From NCBI GenBank assembly GCA_963752225.1, contig CAVVXS010000016.1:231783-295782 (forward strand): a DNA stretch of 64,000 nt, in the 5' to 3' direction. Below are positions 28,012 to 39,836 of this stretch, piece after piece (positions within the stretch are counted from its first letter, which is position 1; every line of letters begins with the position of its first letter). Under the pieces are notes generated by a model, which saw nothing but the letters and a program-made list of their open reading frames with translations, was not told the origin of the DNA and searched no databases. Source of the stretch: JBBROS01 sp963752225. GTDB lineage: Bacteria > Pseudomonadota > Alphaproteobacteria > Acetobacterales > Acetobacteraceae. A program made the position numbers and the translations under genes.

Positions 28012-30756
28012 TCCTGCACGTGGACGGGGTCGCCGTCGACGCCGCCCCGGCGCCGGGCCAGTGCCTGCGCACCCTGCTGCGCGAGCTCGGCCGGTTCGGC
28101 GTCAAGAAGGGCTGCGACACCGGCGATTGCGGCGCCTGCACGGTGCTGCTGGACGGGACGGCGGTGCATAGCTGCGTGGTCCCGGCCTGGCGCGCCGCCG
28201 GCCGCCGCGTCACCACCGTCGAGGGGTTGGGAACGCCGGAGGCGCTCCACCCGATGCAGCGGCACTTCGCCGACGCCCAAGGATTCCAGTGCGGCTTCTG
28301 CACCGGGGGCATGGTCGTCACCGCGGCGGCGCTGACGCAGGCGCAGCGCACCGACCTGCCGCGGGCGATGAAGGGCAATCTGTGCCGCTGCACCGGCTAT
28401 CGCGCGATCGCCGACGCGATCGGCGGCGTGCGCCATGTCGGCGCCGACCCGCGCAGCGTCGCCGCCCCGGATGCGGCCGATGTCGTCTCTGGCACCGCCC
28501 GCTTCACCTTGGACGTGGCCGTGCCGGGCCTGCTGCACATGCGGCTGCTGCGCTCGCCGCACGCCCATGCCCGCATCCGCCGCATCGACCGCGCCGCCGC
28601 GCTTGCGGTGCCCGGCGTGGTCGCGGTGTTCACCCACGAGGATGCGCCGGCGCGGCTTTACTCGACGGCGCGGCATGAGGATCCGCGCACCGATCCCGAC
28701 GACACGCGCCTGCTGGATGACGTGATGCGGTTCGTCGGTCAGCGCGTGGCCGCGGTCGTTGCGGTCGACGTCGCCGCGGCCGAAGCCGGCTGCGCGGCGC
28801 TGCGGGTCGAGTACCGAGGTGCTGCCGGCGGTGTTCGAGCCCGATGCGGCAATGCGGCCGGGCGCCCCGGTGCTGCACGACAAGCCGCACAGCCGCATCC
28901 CGGACCCGGCCCGCAACGTGGTCGGACGGGTTGCGGGACGGCACGGCGACCCCGGCGCGGGCTTTGCCGCCGCCGACCGCGTGGAGGAGATCACCGTCGA
29001 CGTGCAGCGGGTGCAGCACGCCGCGCTCGAAACCCACGCCGCCATTGCTTGGGTCGAGGACGACCGCTTGCTGGTCCGCTCCAGCACGCAGGTGCCGTTC
29101 CTCCTGCGTGACGCGCTGGCCGACCTGCTCGGGCTGGACCGGAGCCGGGTTCGGGTGCTGTGCGGCCGGGTTGGCGGCGGCTTCGGCGGCAAGCAGGAGA
29201 TGCTGGTCGAGGATATCTGCGCGCTGGCCGCTTGGACGTTGCGCCGCCCGGTGCAGCTCGAGCTGACCCGCGCCGAGCAGTTCGCCGCTACCACCACCCG
29301 CCATCCTATGCGCGTCACCGCCCGCGCCGGGGCGCGGAGCGACGGCACCCTGACCGCGCTTTCGCTGCAGGTCGTCGCCAACGCCGGCGCCTATGGCAAC
29401 CATAGTGCGGCGGTGCTGGAGAACGCTTGCGGACCGGCCATGGCGATGTATCGGTGCCCAAACAAACAGGTCGACGCCATCGCCGCATACACCAATACCG
29501 TCCCGGCCGGCGCGTTTCGCGGCTACGGGCTGAGCCAAACGCTGTTCGCGGTCGAGCAGGCCATCGACGCCTTGGCGCGAGGCCTCGGGATCGACCCCTA
29601 CGCGATGCGCCGCCGCAACATGGTCCGGCCCGGCGATGCGCTGGTCGGCGCCCATGCCGGCGCCGACGACGTGGAGTTCGGCAGCTACGGCCTCGACCAA
29701 TGCCTCGACTTGGTCGAGGCGGCGATGCGCGGGCCGGGCGGGGTGGCGCCACCGGACGGGCCCGGCTGGCGGGTCGGCGAGGGCATGGCGATGACGATGA
29801 TCGACACCGCGCCGCCCGGCGGCCATCGCGGCGAGGTGCGCCTGGCGCTGGCCGCCGATGGGGATTTCGAGGTCCTGGTGGGCACGGCGGAGTTCGGCAA
29901 CGGCACCTCCACGGTGCACCGGCAGGTCGCCGCCGAACTGTTGGGCACGACGCCGGAGCACATCCGCCTGCGCCGCGCCGACACCGACCTGGTCGGGCAC
30001 GACACCGGCGCCTACGGCAGCACCGGCGTGGTCGTTGCGGTGCAGGCGACGGTGCTGGCGGCCGCCGCACTCGCTCGCCGGGTAATTGCGGCGGCAGCGG
30101 CCCGGACGGGCGCGCCGGTCGAGGCGTGCCGCCTGCTGCCGGGCGCGGTGTCGTGCAACGGGGAACGGGTGCCGCTGAGAGACCTGGCCGGGCCGGGCAT
30201 GGCGGTGATGCGCCGCGCCGACGCAACGCCGCGCTCGCTCGCCTTCAACGTGCACGGCATCCGGCTGGCGGTGAACACCGGCACCGGCGAGATCCGCATC
30301 CTGCGCAACGTCCACGCGGCCGACGCCGGGCGCGTGCTCAACCCGATGCAGTGCCGTGGCCAGGTCGAGGGCGGCGTGGCGCAGGCGCTGGGGGCGGCGC
30401 TGCATGAGGTGGTGCGCATCGACGAGCGGGGCGTGGTGGGCAATCCGGCATTCCGCACCTACCACGTTCCGGCCTGGGCCGACCTGCCCCCGATCGAGGT
30501 GCTGTTCGCCGACACGCACGACGCGATCGGGCCGCTCGGCGCCAAGTCGATGAGCGAAAGCCCGTTCGACCCGGTGGCGCCGGCGCTCGCCAACGCCCTC
30601 GCCGATGCAACCGGGCTGCGCTTTACCGCGACCCCGTTCACCGCCGACCGGGTTTGGGCGCGCTGCCGCGACGGAGCGGCGCCGGGTCAGCCCACCCCGG
30701 CCGTCACAGCTGCCGTCACAGCTTCGGACGAACCAGGCGCTCGCACAGCACCCTGA
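28008..30756 (+). pseudogene. Xanthine dehydrogenase-type 2Fe-2S / molybdopterin fusion, broken by a one-base frameshift
   Basis: A fused molybdenum-hydroxylase subunit of about 915 residues once the frame is corrected. The N-terminal 2Fe-2S domains have the cysteines of KKGCDTGDCGACTVLLDG, QCGFCTGGM and LCRCTGYR. Next come the molybdopterin domains: LRSPHAHARI, GRVGGGFGGKQEMLVEDICA, GAFRGYGLSQTLFA and GPLGAKSMSESPFDP with the active-site glutamate. The first frame (from GTG 28008) reads well to LRVEY at 28814. There one extra C (28814 or 28815) shifts it, and the sequence resumes as EVLPAVFEPDAAM in the next frame, open to 30756. All motifs are kept on both sides, so this is either a very recent inactivation or a sequencing error. 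The end overlaps the convergent glycosyltransferase by 41 bp. Confidence 0.85.
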
Positions 30757-31786
30757 CCTGGCGCGCGGCTTCCCTGAACGACACGGCTTCGAGGTAAAGA
30801 CGCAACCGGTCCCGTGCCGTGTCGTCGACCGGGTCGGCCGCGGCCTGCTGCAGCACCGCGGCGAGCCCCGGGCCGCCGGCCGCGCGCGGCGTCACGCTGT
30901 AGGCCCAGGGCGGCCCGACGTCGGCGGCCAGCTCGCGGAAGATCGGCATGTCCGAGCCGAGCACCCGTCCGCCATTGCTGAGCACCAGCAGGGCGACGCC
31001 GGAGTTCGATCCCTTCAGGTAAGGCAGCAGCACGAAGTCGACCGCCTGGATCAGATTGTTCAGCACGCCGTCGCTGAGCCGCTCGTCACGACGGATCACC
31101 GACCCGGGCGGGCGCCGTGCCATCACCGCAGCCGTTTCGGCCTCGTAGCCGCGCTCGACCTGGCCCGCGACGAGGGTATGCACCGGGCGGCCGTCGGCGA
31201 GACGTTCGGGGAGTTCGGCCAAGGCGGCGAAGTTCTTGTAAGGCTTGATCGCGCCGAGGAACCCGACCAGGAGGACGTCGTCCGAACCGGCCAGCTCGAC
31301 CCGCAGGCGCCGACGCTCGCAATCGGTGAGGCGATCGACCGGGTAAGGGCCGTGCCGGGTCAGGATCCAAGGCGTGTCACGGTCGGCCGGGTAGATCCGC
31401 ACGAACTCGGTACGCGACGACAGGCTGAGGAACACGAACGCGCTCGTGAGCTTGTGCGTCAGCCACAGGAACGCCTGCGCGAGGGCATGATGGCGGCTGC
31501 GGAACGGCACCACATCGTGCACCGTGTAGATGATCTTGCGGCCGAGCAGCCGCGCCAACAGGAGGTATGAGCCGAGCACGACCGACGTCCCGAGCGCCTT
31601 GGCCCATCCGTTCTCGGTGATGTAGTGGGTTGGGAAGTTGAGATGCAGGACGTCGTAGCGGAAGCGCATCGCATTGCCGGCGGTCGCCATCACCGTGCAC
31701 AGGCCCTCCGCCTCCAATGCGTCCCCGACCAATCTGAAAAACGGGTTTTCATGGGTTCGACCCGGAATCGACAGCACACGAATCAT
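30716..31786 (-). CDS. Glycosyltransferase (GT-B fold, family 4-like)
   Basis: A nucleotide-sugar glycosyltransferase of 356 residues. The N-terminal Rossmann part has MIRVLSIPGRTHENPFFRLV, then FRYDVLHLNFPTHYI and KIIYTVHDVVPF. The donor half has LVGFLGAIKPYKNFAAL and FVLLPYLKGSNSGVALLVLS, resembling the C-terminal donor-site segment of GT4-like enzymes. No membrane segments are obvious. ATG 31786 has GGAG five bases before the start; the frame is open to 31852, with ATG 31801 lacking a ribosome site. Sugar and acceptor are unknown, and no other polysaccharide genes are nearby. Confidence 0.82.
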   Translation of the reverse strand: MIRVLSIPGRTHENPFFRLVGDALEAEGLCTVMATAGNAMRFRYDVLHLNFPTHYITENGWAKALGTSVVLGSYLLLARLLGRKIIYTVHDVVPFRSRHHALAQAFLWLTHKLTSAFVFLSLSSRTEFVRIYPADRDTPWILTRHGPYPVDRLTDCERRRLRVELAGSDDVLLVGFLGAIKPYKNFAALAELPERLADGRPVHTLVAGQVERGYEAETAAVMARRPPGSVIRRDERLSDGVLNNLIQAVDFVLLPYLKGSNSGVALLVLSNGGRVLGSDMPIFRELAADVGPPWAYSVTPRAAGGPGLAAVLQQAAADPVDDTARDRLRLYLEAVSFREAARQVRVLCERLVRPKL

Positions 31787-31893
31787 CAACTCTCCGGTCA
31801 TGGACTCGGACGCAGGGGGAGCCCTAGGGACCGGGCGGGCGTTAATTTGCATTTATCAAATACTGTCGTTGCAAGAGCAATCTAAATTCCAGG

Positions 31894-32712
31894 TCAGCGG
31901 CCGTCCACCGCCTTCTTTCGCCACATCTCCCACGGACGGTCCACCAGGGTCGCGGTGGTTTTCATCGCGCTGGCGGCCTCACCCTCGCTCAAAAATGAGA
32001 CTTCGCCCAGCCGCAAAGCGTCGCTTTCCATGCGTGCGTTCTGCTCGGTGTAGACCGCCCGGAACACCGCCTGCCGGATCGACGGTCCGGTCGCCACCGA
32101 GCCGTGGCCGCGCATCAGCATCACCGGGTGGTCGCCGAGCGCCGCCGCCAGCGCCCGCCCGAGCTCGGCGTTGCGGATCAGCATGTCGGTGGCGGGGCCG
32201 CCGGCGTCGCGGATTTCGAACACCGGCGCGCCGGCGCCCAGAAAGCTGCTCATGTGGAACAACGGGCGGAGCGGCACCTTGCTGACGCTGAACGGGATTA
32301 CGCCCGGCGAGTGGCTGTGCACGATCGCCTGCACGCCCGGATGCGCACGGTAGATCTCGCCGTGGATGAACCGCTCGAGGTAGACCGCGCGGCCTTGCGG
32401 ATCGACCGGGGTGCCGTCGAGGTCGAATTCCATGATGTCGGTCGCCGTTACCAGCGCTGGCGCCATGCTGCGGGACAGCAGGTAGCGGTTCGGGTCCTTG
32501 TCGTGTCGGGCGCTGACATGGCCGAAGCCGTCCACCACGCCCTGATCGAACAGGATGCGGTTGGCGGCGACCAGCTCGTCGAGCAGCGTGGGATCCGGCG
32601 GCCCGGCGGAGGCGGGGCCGGGCTGCGCGCGGACGACACGAGATGAGAATGCCGCGGCCGCGCAGCCGCAAAACAGCCGACGGCCCATTCTTGTCATTCG
32701 AGGACCCGCCAT
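31894..32712 (-). CDS. Class II aldolase/adducin family protein with an export signal
   Basis: A zinc-dependent class II aldolase/adducin-type protein of 272 residues. The metal site is seen as IVHSHSPGV (HxH) and RGHGSVATG, with LERFIHGEIYRAHPGVQAIV before it. Cytosolic members act on sugar phosphates. This one starts with MTRMGRRLFCGCAAAAFSSR and then VVRAQPG, a twin-arginine-like signal, which suggests export as a folded, metal-loaded enzyme. Starts at 32712, 32697 and 32688 are all possible. The frame runs on to 32847, but that part crosses a hairpin repeat and the acyl-CoA dehydrogenase end. Substrate unknown. Confidence 0.8.
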   Translation of the reverse strand: MAGPRMTRMGRRLFCGCAAAAFSSRVVRAQPGPASAGPPDPTLLDELVAANRILFDQGVVDGFGHVSARHDKDPNRYLLSRSMAPALVTATDIMEFDLDGTPVDPQGRAVYLERFIHGEIYRAHPGVQAIVHSHSPGVIPFSVSKVPLRPLFHMSSFLGAGAPVFEIRDAGGPATDMLIRNAELGRALAAALGDHPVMLMRGHGSVATGPSIRQAVFRAVYTEQNARMESDALRLGEVSFLSEGEAASAMKTTATLVDRPWEMWRKKAVDGR

Positions 32713-32723
32713 TGATTGGATTT

Positions 32724-32766
32724 CAAAGGCTACGCCTTTGATGGGGTCAAGGGGCAAAGCCCCTTG
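32724..32766. repeat. Double GC hairpin, dispersed intergenic repeat (copy 2)
   Basis: CAAAGGC-TAC-GCCTTTG (32724-32740) and CAAGGGGC-AAA-GCCCCTTG (32748-32766) are two perfect hairpins separated by ATGGGGT. They fill the space between the acyl-CoA dehydrogenase stop and the aldolase start, so the element could end the catabolic transcript. It follows the same plan as 13045-13085 and 51824-51924. Confidence 0.65.
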
Positions 32767-32768
32767 CC

Positions 32769-33965
32769 TCAGAACCCAAGGATCGCTTTGGCCACGATGT
32801 TGCGCTGGATCTCGTTGGAGCCGCCGTAGATCGAGATCTTGCGCCAATTGAAATAGGTCGGCGCCGCTTCGGCGGCGAAGTCGGGGCCGATCGGCGGCTC
32901 GTTGCTGCCTTCCTCGTGCGGGTCGTAGGGCAGCACGTAGGGGCCGACCACGTCCATCAGCAGCTCGGTGGTCGCCTGCTGCAGCTCGCTGCCTTTCAGC
33001 TTCAGGATCGAGCTGGCCGGGTTGGGCTTGCCGCGTTCGCGATGCCGCTCATCGGCCACCACCCGGAGCTGGGTCATCTCGAGCGCCTTCAGCTCGACCT
33101 CCACCTGCGCCAGCTTTTCGCGGAAATGCGGCTCCTCGAGCAGCGGTCGGTCGCCGACCCGCTCCAATGCGGCGAGCTGCTTGATCCGCCGCACCCGCGC
33201 CTTCGAGACGCCGACGCGGGCGATGCCGGTGCGCTCGTTGCCGAGCAGGAACTTGGCGTAGTCCCAGCCCTTGTTCTCCTCGCCAACCAGGTTCTCCAAC
33301 GGCACCCGGACGTCGTCGAACCAGACCTCGTTGACCTCGCGCCCGCCATCGATGGTAACGATCGGCCGCACGCTGACGCCCGGGGTTTTCATGTCGATCA
33401 GGATGAAGCTGATGCCCTGCTGCTTCTTGGCCGCCGGGTCGGTGCGGCACAGGCAGAAGATCCAGTCCGCGTATTGCGCGAGCGTGGTCCAGGTCTTCTG
33501 GCCGTTGACCACGTAGTGGTCGCCGTCGCGCACTGCGGTCGTGCGCAGGCTGGCGAGGTCGGAGCCGGCGCCGGGCTCGGAGAAGCCCTGGCACCACCAG
33601 ATGTCGAGGTTGGCGGTGGCCGGCAGGAAGCGCTTCTTCTGCTCCTCGTTGGAGAACTGGGCGATCACCGGGCCGACCATGTTGGCGTTGAAGCCGAGCG
33701 GCGGCGGCACGCAGGCTTGCTGCATCTCGTCCTGGTAGATGTAGAGCTGCACCGGCGACCAGCCCTGGCCGCCCCACTCGGCCGGCCAATGCGGCACGGC
33801 GAGGCCGTTGGCGTTCAGGATCCGCTGTGTCTCGACCTGGCTTTCGCGCGGGACGTGCTCACCGCGCTTGACCTGCTCGCGGATGGCGGCGGGGATCTCG
33901 GTTTGGAAGAACGAGCGCATCCGCTCGCGGAACGCCGTTTCCTCGGGGGTGAAGCTCAGGTCCAT
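32769..33965 (-). CDS. Acyl-CoA dehydrogenase
   Basis: An FAD enzyme forming the trans-2 double bond of an acyl-CoA, 398 residues. FAD-contact blocks are WWCQGFSEPGAGSDLASL and VVNGQKTWTTLAQYADWIF, and the C-terminal block is ISIYGGSNEIQRNIVAKAIL. At the position of the catalytic glutamate of medium-chain dehydrogenase (YEG) this protein has Gly (YGG), as is usual in this FadE-like subfamily, where the base comes from elsewhere in the fold. It lies downstream of thiolase, ligase and FadJ in the same direction, separated from the thiolase by 153 bp carrying hairpins, and supplies the first oxidation of that set. The chain length handled cannot be told. Confidence 0.93.
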   Translation of the reverse strand: MDLSFTPEETAFRERMRSFFQTEIPAAIREQVKRGEHVPRESQVETQRILNANGLAVPHWPAEWGGQGWSPVQLYIYQDEMQQACVPPPLGFNANMVGPVIAQFSNEEQKKRFLPATANLDIWWCQGFSEPGAGSDLASLRTTAVRDGDHYVVNGQKTWTTLAQYADWIFCLCRTDPAAKKQQGISFILIDMKTPGVSVRPIVTIDGGREVNEVWFDDVRVPLENLVGEENKGWDYAKFLLGNERTGIARVGVSKARVRRIKQLAALERVGDRPLLEEPHFREKLAQVEVELKALEMTQLRVVADERHRERGKPNPASSILKLKGSELQQATTELLMDVVGPYVLPYDPHEEGSNEPPIGPDFAAEAAPTYFNWRKISIYGGSNEIQRNIVAKAILGF

Positions 33966-34010
33966 GGTCGTCTCCGGTCTTTTCTTTGAACGTCGTCAGT
34001 CACGTCAGGG

Positions 34011-34091
34011 CCGGGTTCGACCCGGTCCTCTCGTCCTTGCGGGCACATGGAGTATCCGCGGGGGAGAGATCCCCGGGTCAAGCCCGGGGAT
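34011..34091. repeat. REP-like hairpins between thiolase and acyl-CoA dehydrogenase
   Basis: CCGGG-TTCGA-CCCGG (34011-34025) and the larger ATCCCCGGG-TCAAG-CCCGGGGAT (34069-34091, perfect 9-bp stem, five-base loop, followed by GACG). The second has the same build as 42913-42935 and 37011-37033, marking a dispersed palindromic family. The pair may also shape expression between the two catabolic genes. Confidence 0.65.
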
Positions 34092-34118
34092 GACGTGGAT
34101 GTGGGTTGGGGTGCGTGT

Positions 34119-35300
34119 CTACATCAGCTCGAACAGTCCGGCGGCGCCCTGGCCTCCACCGATGCACATGGTGACGACCACGCGTTTGGCGCCCCGGCGC
34201 TTGCCTTCGATCAGCGCGTGGCCGGTCATGCGGGCGCCGCTCATGCCGTAGGGGTGGCCGATCGAGATCGCCCCGCCATCGACGTTCAACCGGTCGTGCG
34301 GCAATCCGAGCCGGTCGGCGCAGTACAGCACCTGGCTGGCAAACGCCTCGTTCAGCTCCCACAAGTCGATGTCGTCGACCGTGAGCCCATGCCGTTCCAG
34401 CAAACGCGGCACCGCATAAACGGGGCCGATGCCCATTTCGTCCGGCTCGCAGCCGGCGACCGCCAGGCCGCGGAACACGGCCATCGGCTGGATGCCTCGC
34501 GCCGCCGCCTCGCGCGCCGACATCACCACGCAGGCGCTGGCGCCGTCGCTCAACTGGCTCGCATTGCCCGCGGTGATGAATTCGGTCTCACCGCGCACCG
34601 GCTTCAGCTTGGCAAGCCCCTCCCGCGTCGTTTCGGGGCGGTTGCCTTCGTCCTGGCGCAGCGTGACCTGCTCGTGCCGCACCTCGTCGCGACCTTTTCC
34701 GACCACCGCCTTCGTCGTTTCCAGCGGTACGATCTCGGCGTCGAACCGCCCGGCTTGCTGCCCGGCGGCGGTGCGGCGCTGGCTTTCCAGCGCATACTCG
34801 TCCTGCCGGTCGCGGCCGATGCCGTAGCGGCGGGCGACGATGTCGGCCGTCTCGATCATGGGCATGTAGACGGCCGGGATGTGCTGCTCGAGCCAGGCGT
34901 CGCGGTAATGGTTCCGGTTGAGCGTCGATTGCACCAGGCTGATGCTTTCGAGCCCGCCGGCGACGGCCGCCTTCACCCCGTCGCACACCACCCGGTTGGC
35001 GGCGATGGCGATCGCCTGCAGGCCGGACGAGCAGAACCGGTTCACCGTCATCGCCGCCGCGGACGGCGGCAGCCCGGCCCGCAGCGCCGCCTGGCGGGCG
35101 ATGTTGCCGCCCGTCGCACCTTCCGGATTGGCGCAGCCCAGCACCACTTCCTCGACTTCGCCGGGCTCGATCCCGGCGCGCTCGACGGCGTGGCGGATCA
35201 CGTGGCCGCCCATGTCGGCGCCATGGGTGAGATTGAACGCGCCGCGCCCGGCCCGGCCGATCGGCGTGCGCGCGGTGCTGACGATGACGGCTTCGTTCAT
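34119..35300 (-). CDS. Acetyl-CoA C-acyltransferase (thiolase)
   Basis: Cleaves a 3-ketoacyl-CoA with CoA to release acetyl-CoA, the last step of beta-oxidation. The 393 residues hold the nucleophile Cys90 (NRFCSSGLQAIAI), the histidine in GHPYGMSGARMTGHAL and the second cysteine in VVTMCIGGGQGAAGLFE, so the catalytic triad is complete. The ATG overlaps the stop of the upstream ligase gene (ATGA), indicating coupling. A biosynthetic acetoacetyl-CoA thiolase is the alternative, but the neighbours favour degradation. Confidence 0.94.
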   Translation of the reverse strand: MNEAVIVSTARTPIGRAGRGAFNLTHGADMGGHVIRHAVERAGIEPGEVEEVVLGCANPEGATGGNIARQAALRAGLPPSAAAMTVNRFCSSGLQAIAIAANRVVCDGVKAAVAGGLESISLVQSTLNRNHYRDAWLEQHIPAVYMPMIETADIVARRYGIGRDRQDEYALESQRRTAAGQQAGRFDAEIVPLETTKAVVGKGRDEVRHEQVTLRQDEGNRPETTREGLAKLKPVRGETEFITAGNASQLSDGASACVVMSAREAAARGIQPMAVFRGLAVAGCEPDEMGIGPVYAVPRLLERHGLTVDDIDLWELNEAFASQVLYCADRLGLPHDRLNVDGGAISIGHPYGMSGARMTGHALIEGKRRGAKRVVVTMCIGGGQGAAGLFELM

Positions 35301-36937
35301 GGCGTTCCTCCCTCGGCCAGCAGCTCGCGCTTGGCCAATTTCCCGACCGGCGTATGCGGCAGGCTGTCCCGGACCTCAAGGGCGGCCGGCAGTTCGTGGC
35401 GGCCGAGACGCTCGGCGAGGAACGCCCGCAACGTGTCCAGGCTGAGCGGCTCGGCGCCGTCGCGCATGACCACGAACGCCTTGGCGGCTTGGCCGCGATA
35501 CTCGTCCGGCACGCCGATCACGGCCGCTTCCTGCACGTCCGGATGCTCGTGGATCGCTTCCTCGATCGCCCGCGGGTAGACGTTGAAGCCGCCGCTGATG
35601 ATCATGTCCTTCTTGCGGTCGACCAGCACGAACCGCCCATCCGGCTCCATCCGGCCCACATCGCCGGTCAGGAACCAGCCGTCCACGAACGCCCGCGCAT
35701 TCTCCTCCGGACGGTTCCAGTAGCCCGGCGTGACGTTCGGGCCGCGGATCCGCACCTCGCCCACCTCGCCGGGCGGCAGCACGCGAGCGGGGTCATCGAG
35801 CGACACCACGTCCATCTCGACGCCGGGCAACGGCACGCCGATCTCGCCGGGGATCGCCGCGCGGTCGGTGAGCAGGTTGGTGCCGGCGGGCGAGGTCTCG
35901 GTCATGCCCCAGCCGCCGCCCAGCCGCTGCCCGGTCAGCCTGAAGAATCGTTCGCCCACCTCGTGCGGCAGCGCGGCGCCGCCAGAGCTGACGACGCGCA
36001 AGCTGGACAGGTCGCGCCGCTCGATGCCGGGCGCGTTCACCAGGGCGATCCACATGGTCGGCACGCCGAAGAAGTGAGTGCAGCGCCCGTGCTCGATCGC
36101 GTCCAGGATGGCGTCGAGCTGGAAGCGCGGGTGCAGCACCATCTCGACCCCGCTGGCGATGCCGCGCAGCAGGATCGCGGTCAGGGCGTAGATATGGAAC
36201 AGCGGCAGCACGCAGATCATGCGGTCGTTCGGCTGGAAGTGACGGCCGAACCCATTATTCCAGGCCTCGTAGATCGACACGGTGGCGGTCAGGTTCGCGT
36301 GGGTGAGCTGCGCCGCCCGCGGCTGCCCGGTGGTGCCGCCGGTGTATTGCAACAGGGCAACGTCGTCGGGACCGAGCGCGGGCAGGGCCAGGTCGGGGCC
36401 ATCGAGCGAGCCCAGCGCCAGCGCTCCCGCCGGCATTGCCACGCCGTCGCCGCCCGGTCCCCAATCGGCGTCGTCGGCAACCACGAGGCGGTCCAGATGC
36501 GGCTGTGCCGCGACCGCTTGCGGCAGCACGCCGGCCAGGTTGGTGGTGATCAGCGTCCGCGCCCGGCTGTCCTCGAGCTTGCGGATCACGGCGCGCGCGG
36601 GGTCGAGCGGGGTCAGGTGCACGACCCGGGCGCCGAGCCGGAGGGTCGCGAAAAAGGCGATGGGGTGGGCCGGCGTATTGGGCAGCAGCAAGGCGACGGC
36701 GTCGCCGGGCCGCACGCCTTGGGCATGGAGCCCGCGAGCGAGGCGGTCGACCCGCGCCCCGAGCTCGGCGAAGCGCAGCGTGTGCTGCCGGAAGGTGAGC
36801 GCCGGACGGTCGGCAAAGCGCGCGACCGCGTCGTCCAGCATCGCCGGCAAGGTGGTGATCCCGAGCGGCACGTCCCAGGACAAGCCAGGCGGGTAAAGCG
36901 CTTCCCAGGCGAACGGACGAGAGCCAGTGGGCGTCAT
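35297..36937 (-). CDS. Acyl-CoA synthetase (AMP-binding, long-chain fatty-acid-CoA ligase-like)
   Basis: Activates a carboxylic acid to its CoA thioester with ATP, 546 residues. The phosphate loop is LLQYTGGTTGQPRAAQL, the adenine motif GWGMTETSPAG, the hinge VDRKKDMIISGGFNVYPRAI, and the catalytic lysine is in HTPVGKLAKREL near the C-terminus. No membrane segment. It is coupled to the thiolase by a four-base overlap and lies about 120 bp downstream of the FadJ-like gene, that gap carrying a REP pair. The substrate class is probably a medium or long acyl or aryl-alkyl acid; the sequence does not fix it. Confidence 0.93.
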   Translation of the reverse strand: MTPTGSRPFAWEALYPPGLSWDVPLGITTLPAMLDDAVARFADRPALTFRQHTLRFAELGARVDRLARGLHAQGVRPGDAVALLLPNTPAHPIAFFATLRLGARVVHLTPLDPARAVIRKLEDSRARTLITTNLAGVLPQAVAAQPHLDRLVVADDADWGPGGDGVAMPAGALALGSLDGPDLALPALGPDDVALLQYTGGTTGQPRAAQLTHANLTATVSIYEAWNNGFGRHFQPNDRMICVLPLFHIYALTAILLRGIASGVEMVLHPRFQLDAILDAIEHGRCTHFFGVPTMWIALVNAPGIERRDLSSLRVVSSGGAALPHEVGERFFRLTGQRLGGGWGMTETSPAGTNLLTDRAAIPGEIGVPLPGVEMDVVSLDDPARVLPPGEVGEVRIRGPNVTPGYWNRPEENARAFVDGWFLTGDVGRMEPDGRFVLVDRKKDMIISGGFNVYPRAIEEAIHEHPDVQEAAVIGVPDEYRGQAAKAFVVMRDGAEPLSLDTLRAFLAERLGRHELPAALEVRDSLPHTPVGKLAKRELLAEGGTP

Positions 36938-36966
36938 CCACCCATCCCCGTCGCGACACGATCGTC

Positions 36967-37033
36967 ATGGCCGGACTTGATCCGACCACATTGCGAAACG
37001 GACCGCGTCCATGATCGGGTCGAGCCCGACCAC
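36967..37033. repeat. Inverted pair of REP-like hairpins
   Basis: ATGGCCGGA-CTTGA-TCCGACCAC (36967-36989) and ATGATCGGG-TCGAG-CCCGACCAC (37011-37033). The loops CTTGA and TCRAG are reverse complements, so two units of one family face each other, as in a bacterial interspersed mosaic element. It lies between the FadJ-like gene and the ligase gene. Confidence 0.6.
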
Positions 37034-37058
37034 GACGCCGAGCGTGAGGGGGCGTGGC

Positions 37059-39125
<2,067 letters not shown>

Positions 39126-39143
39126 GTTGCTGCGTTCTCCCAT

Positions 39144-39828
<685 letters not shown>

Positions 39829-39836
<8 letters not shown>

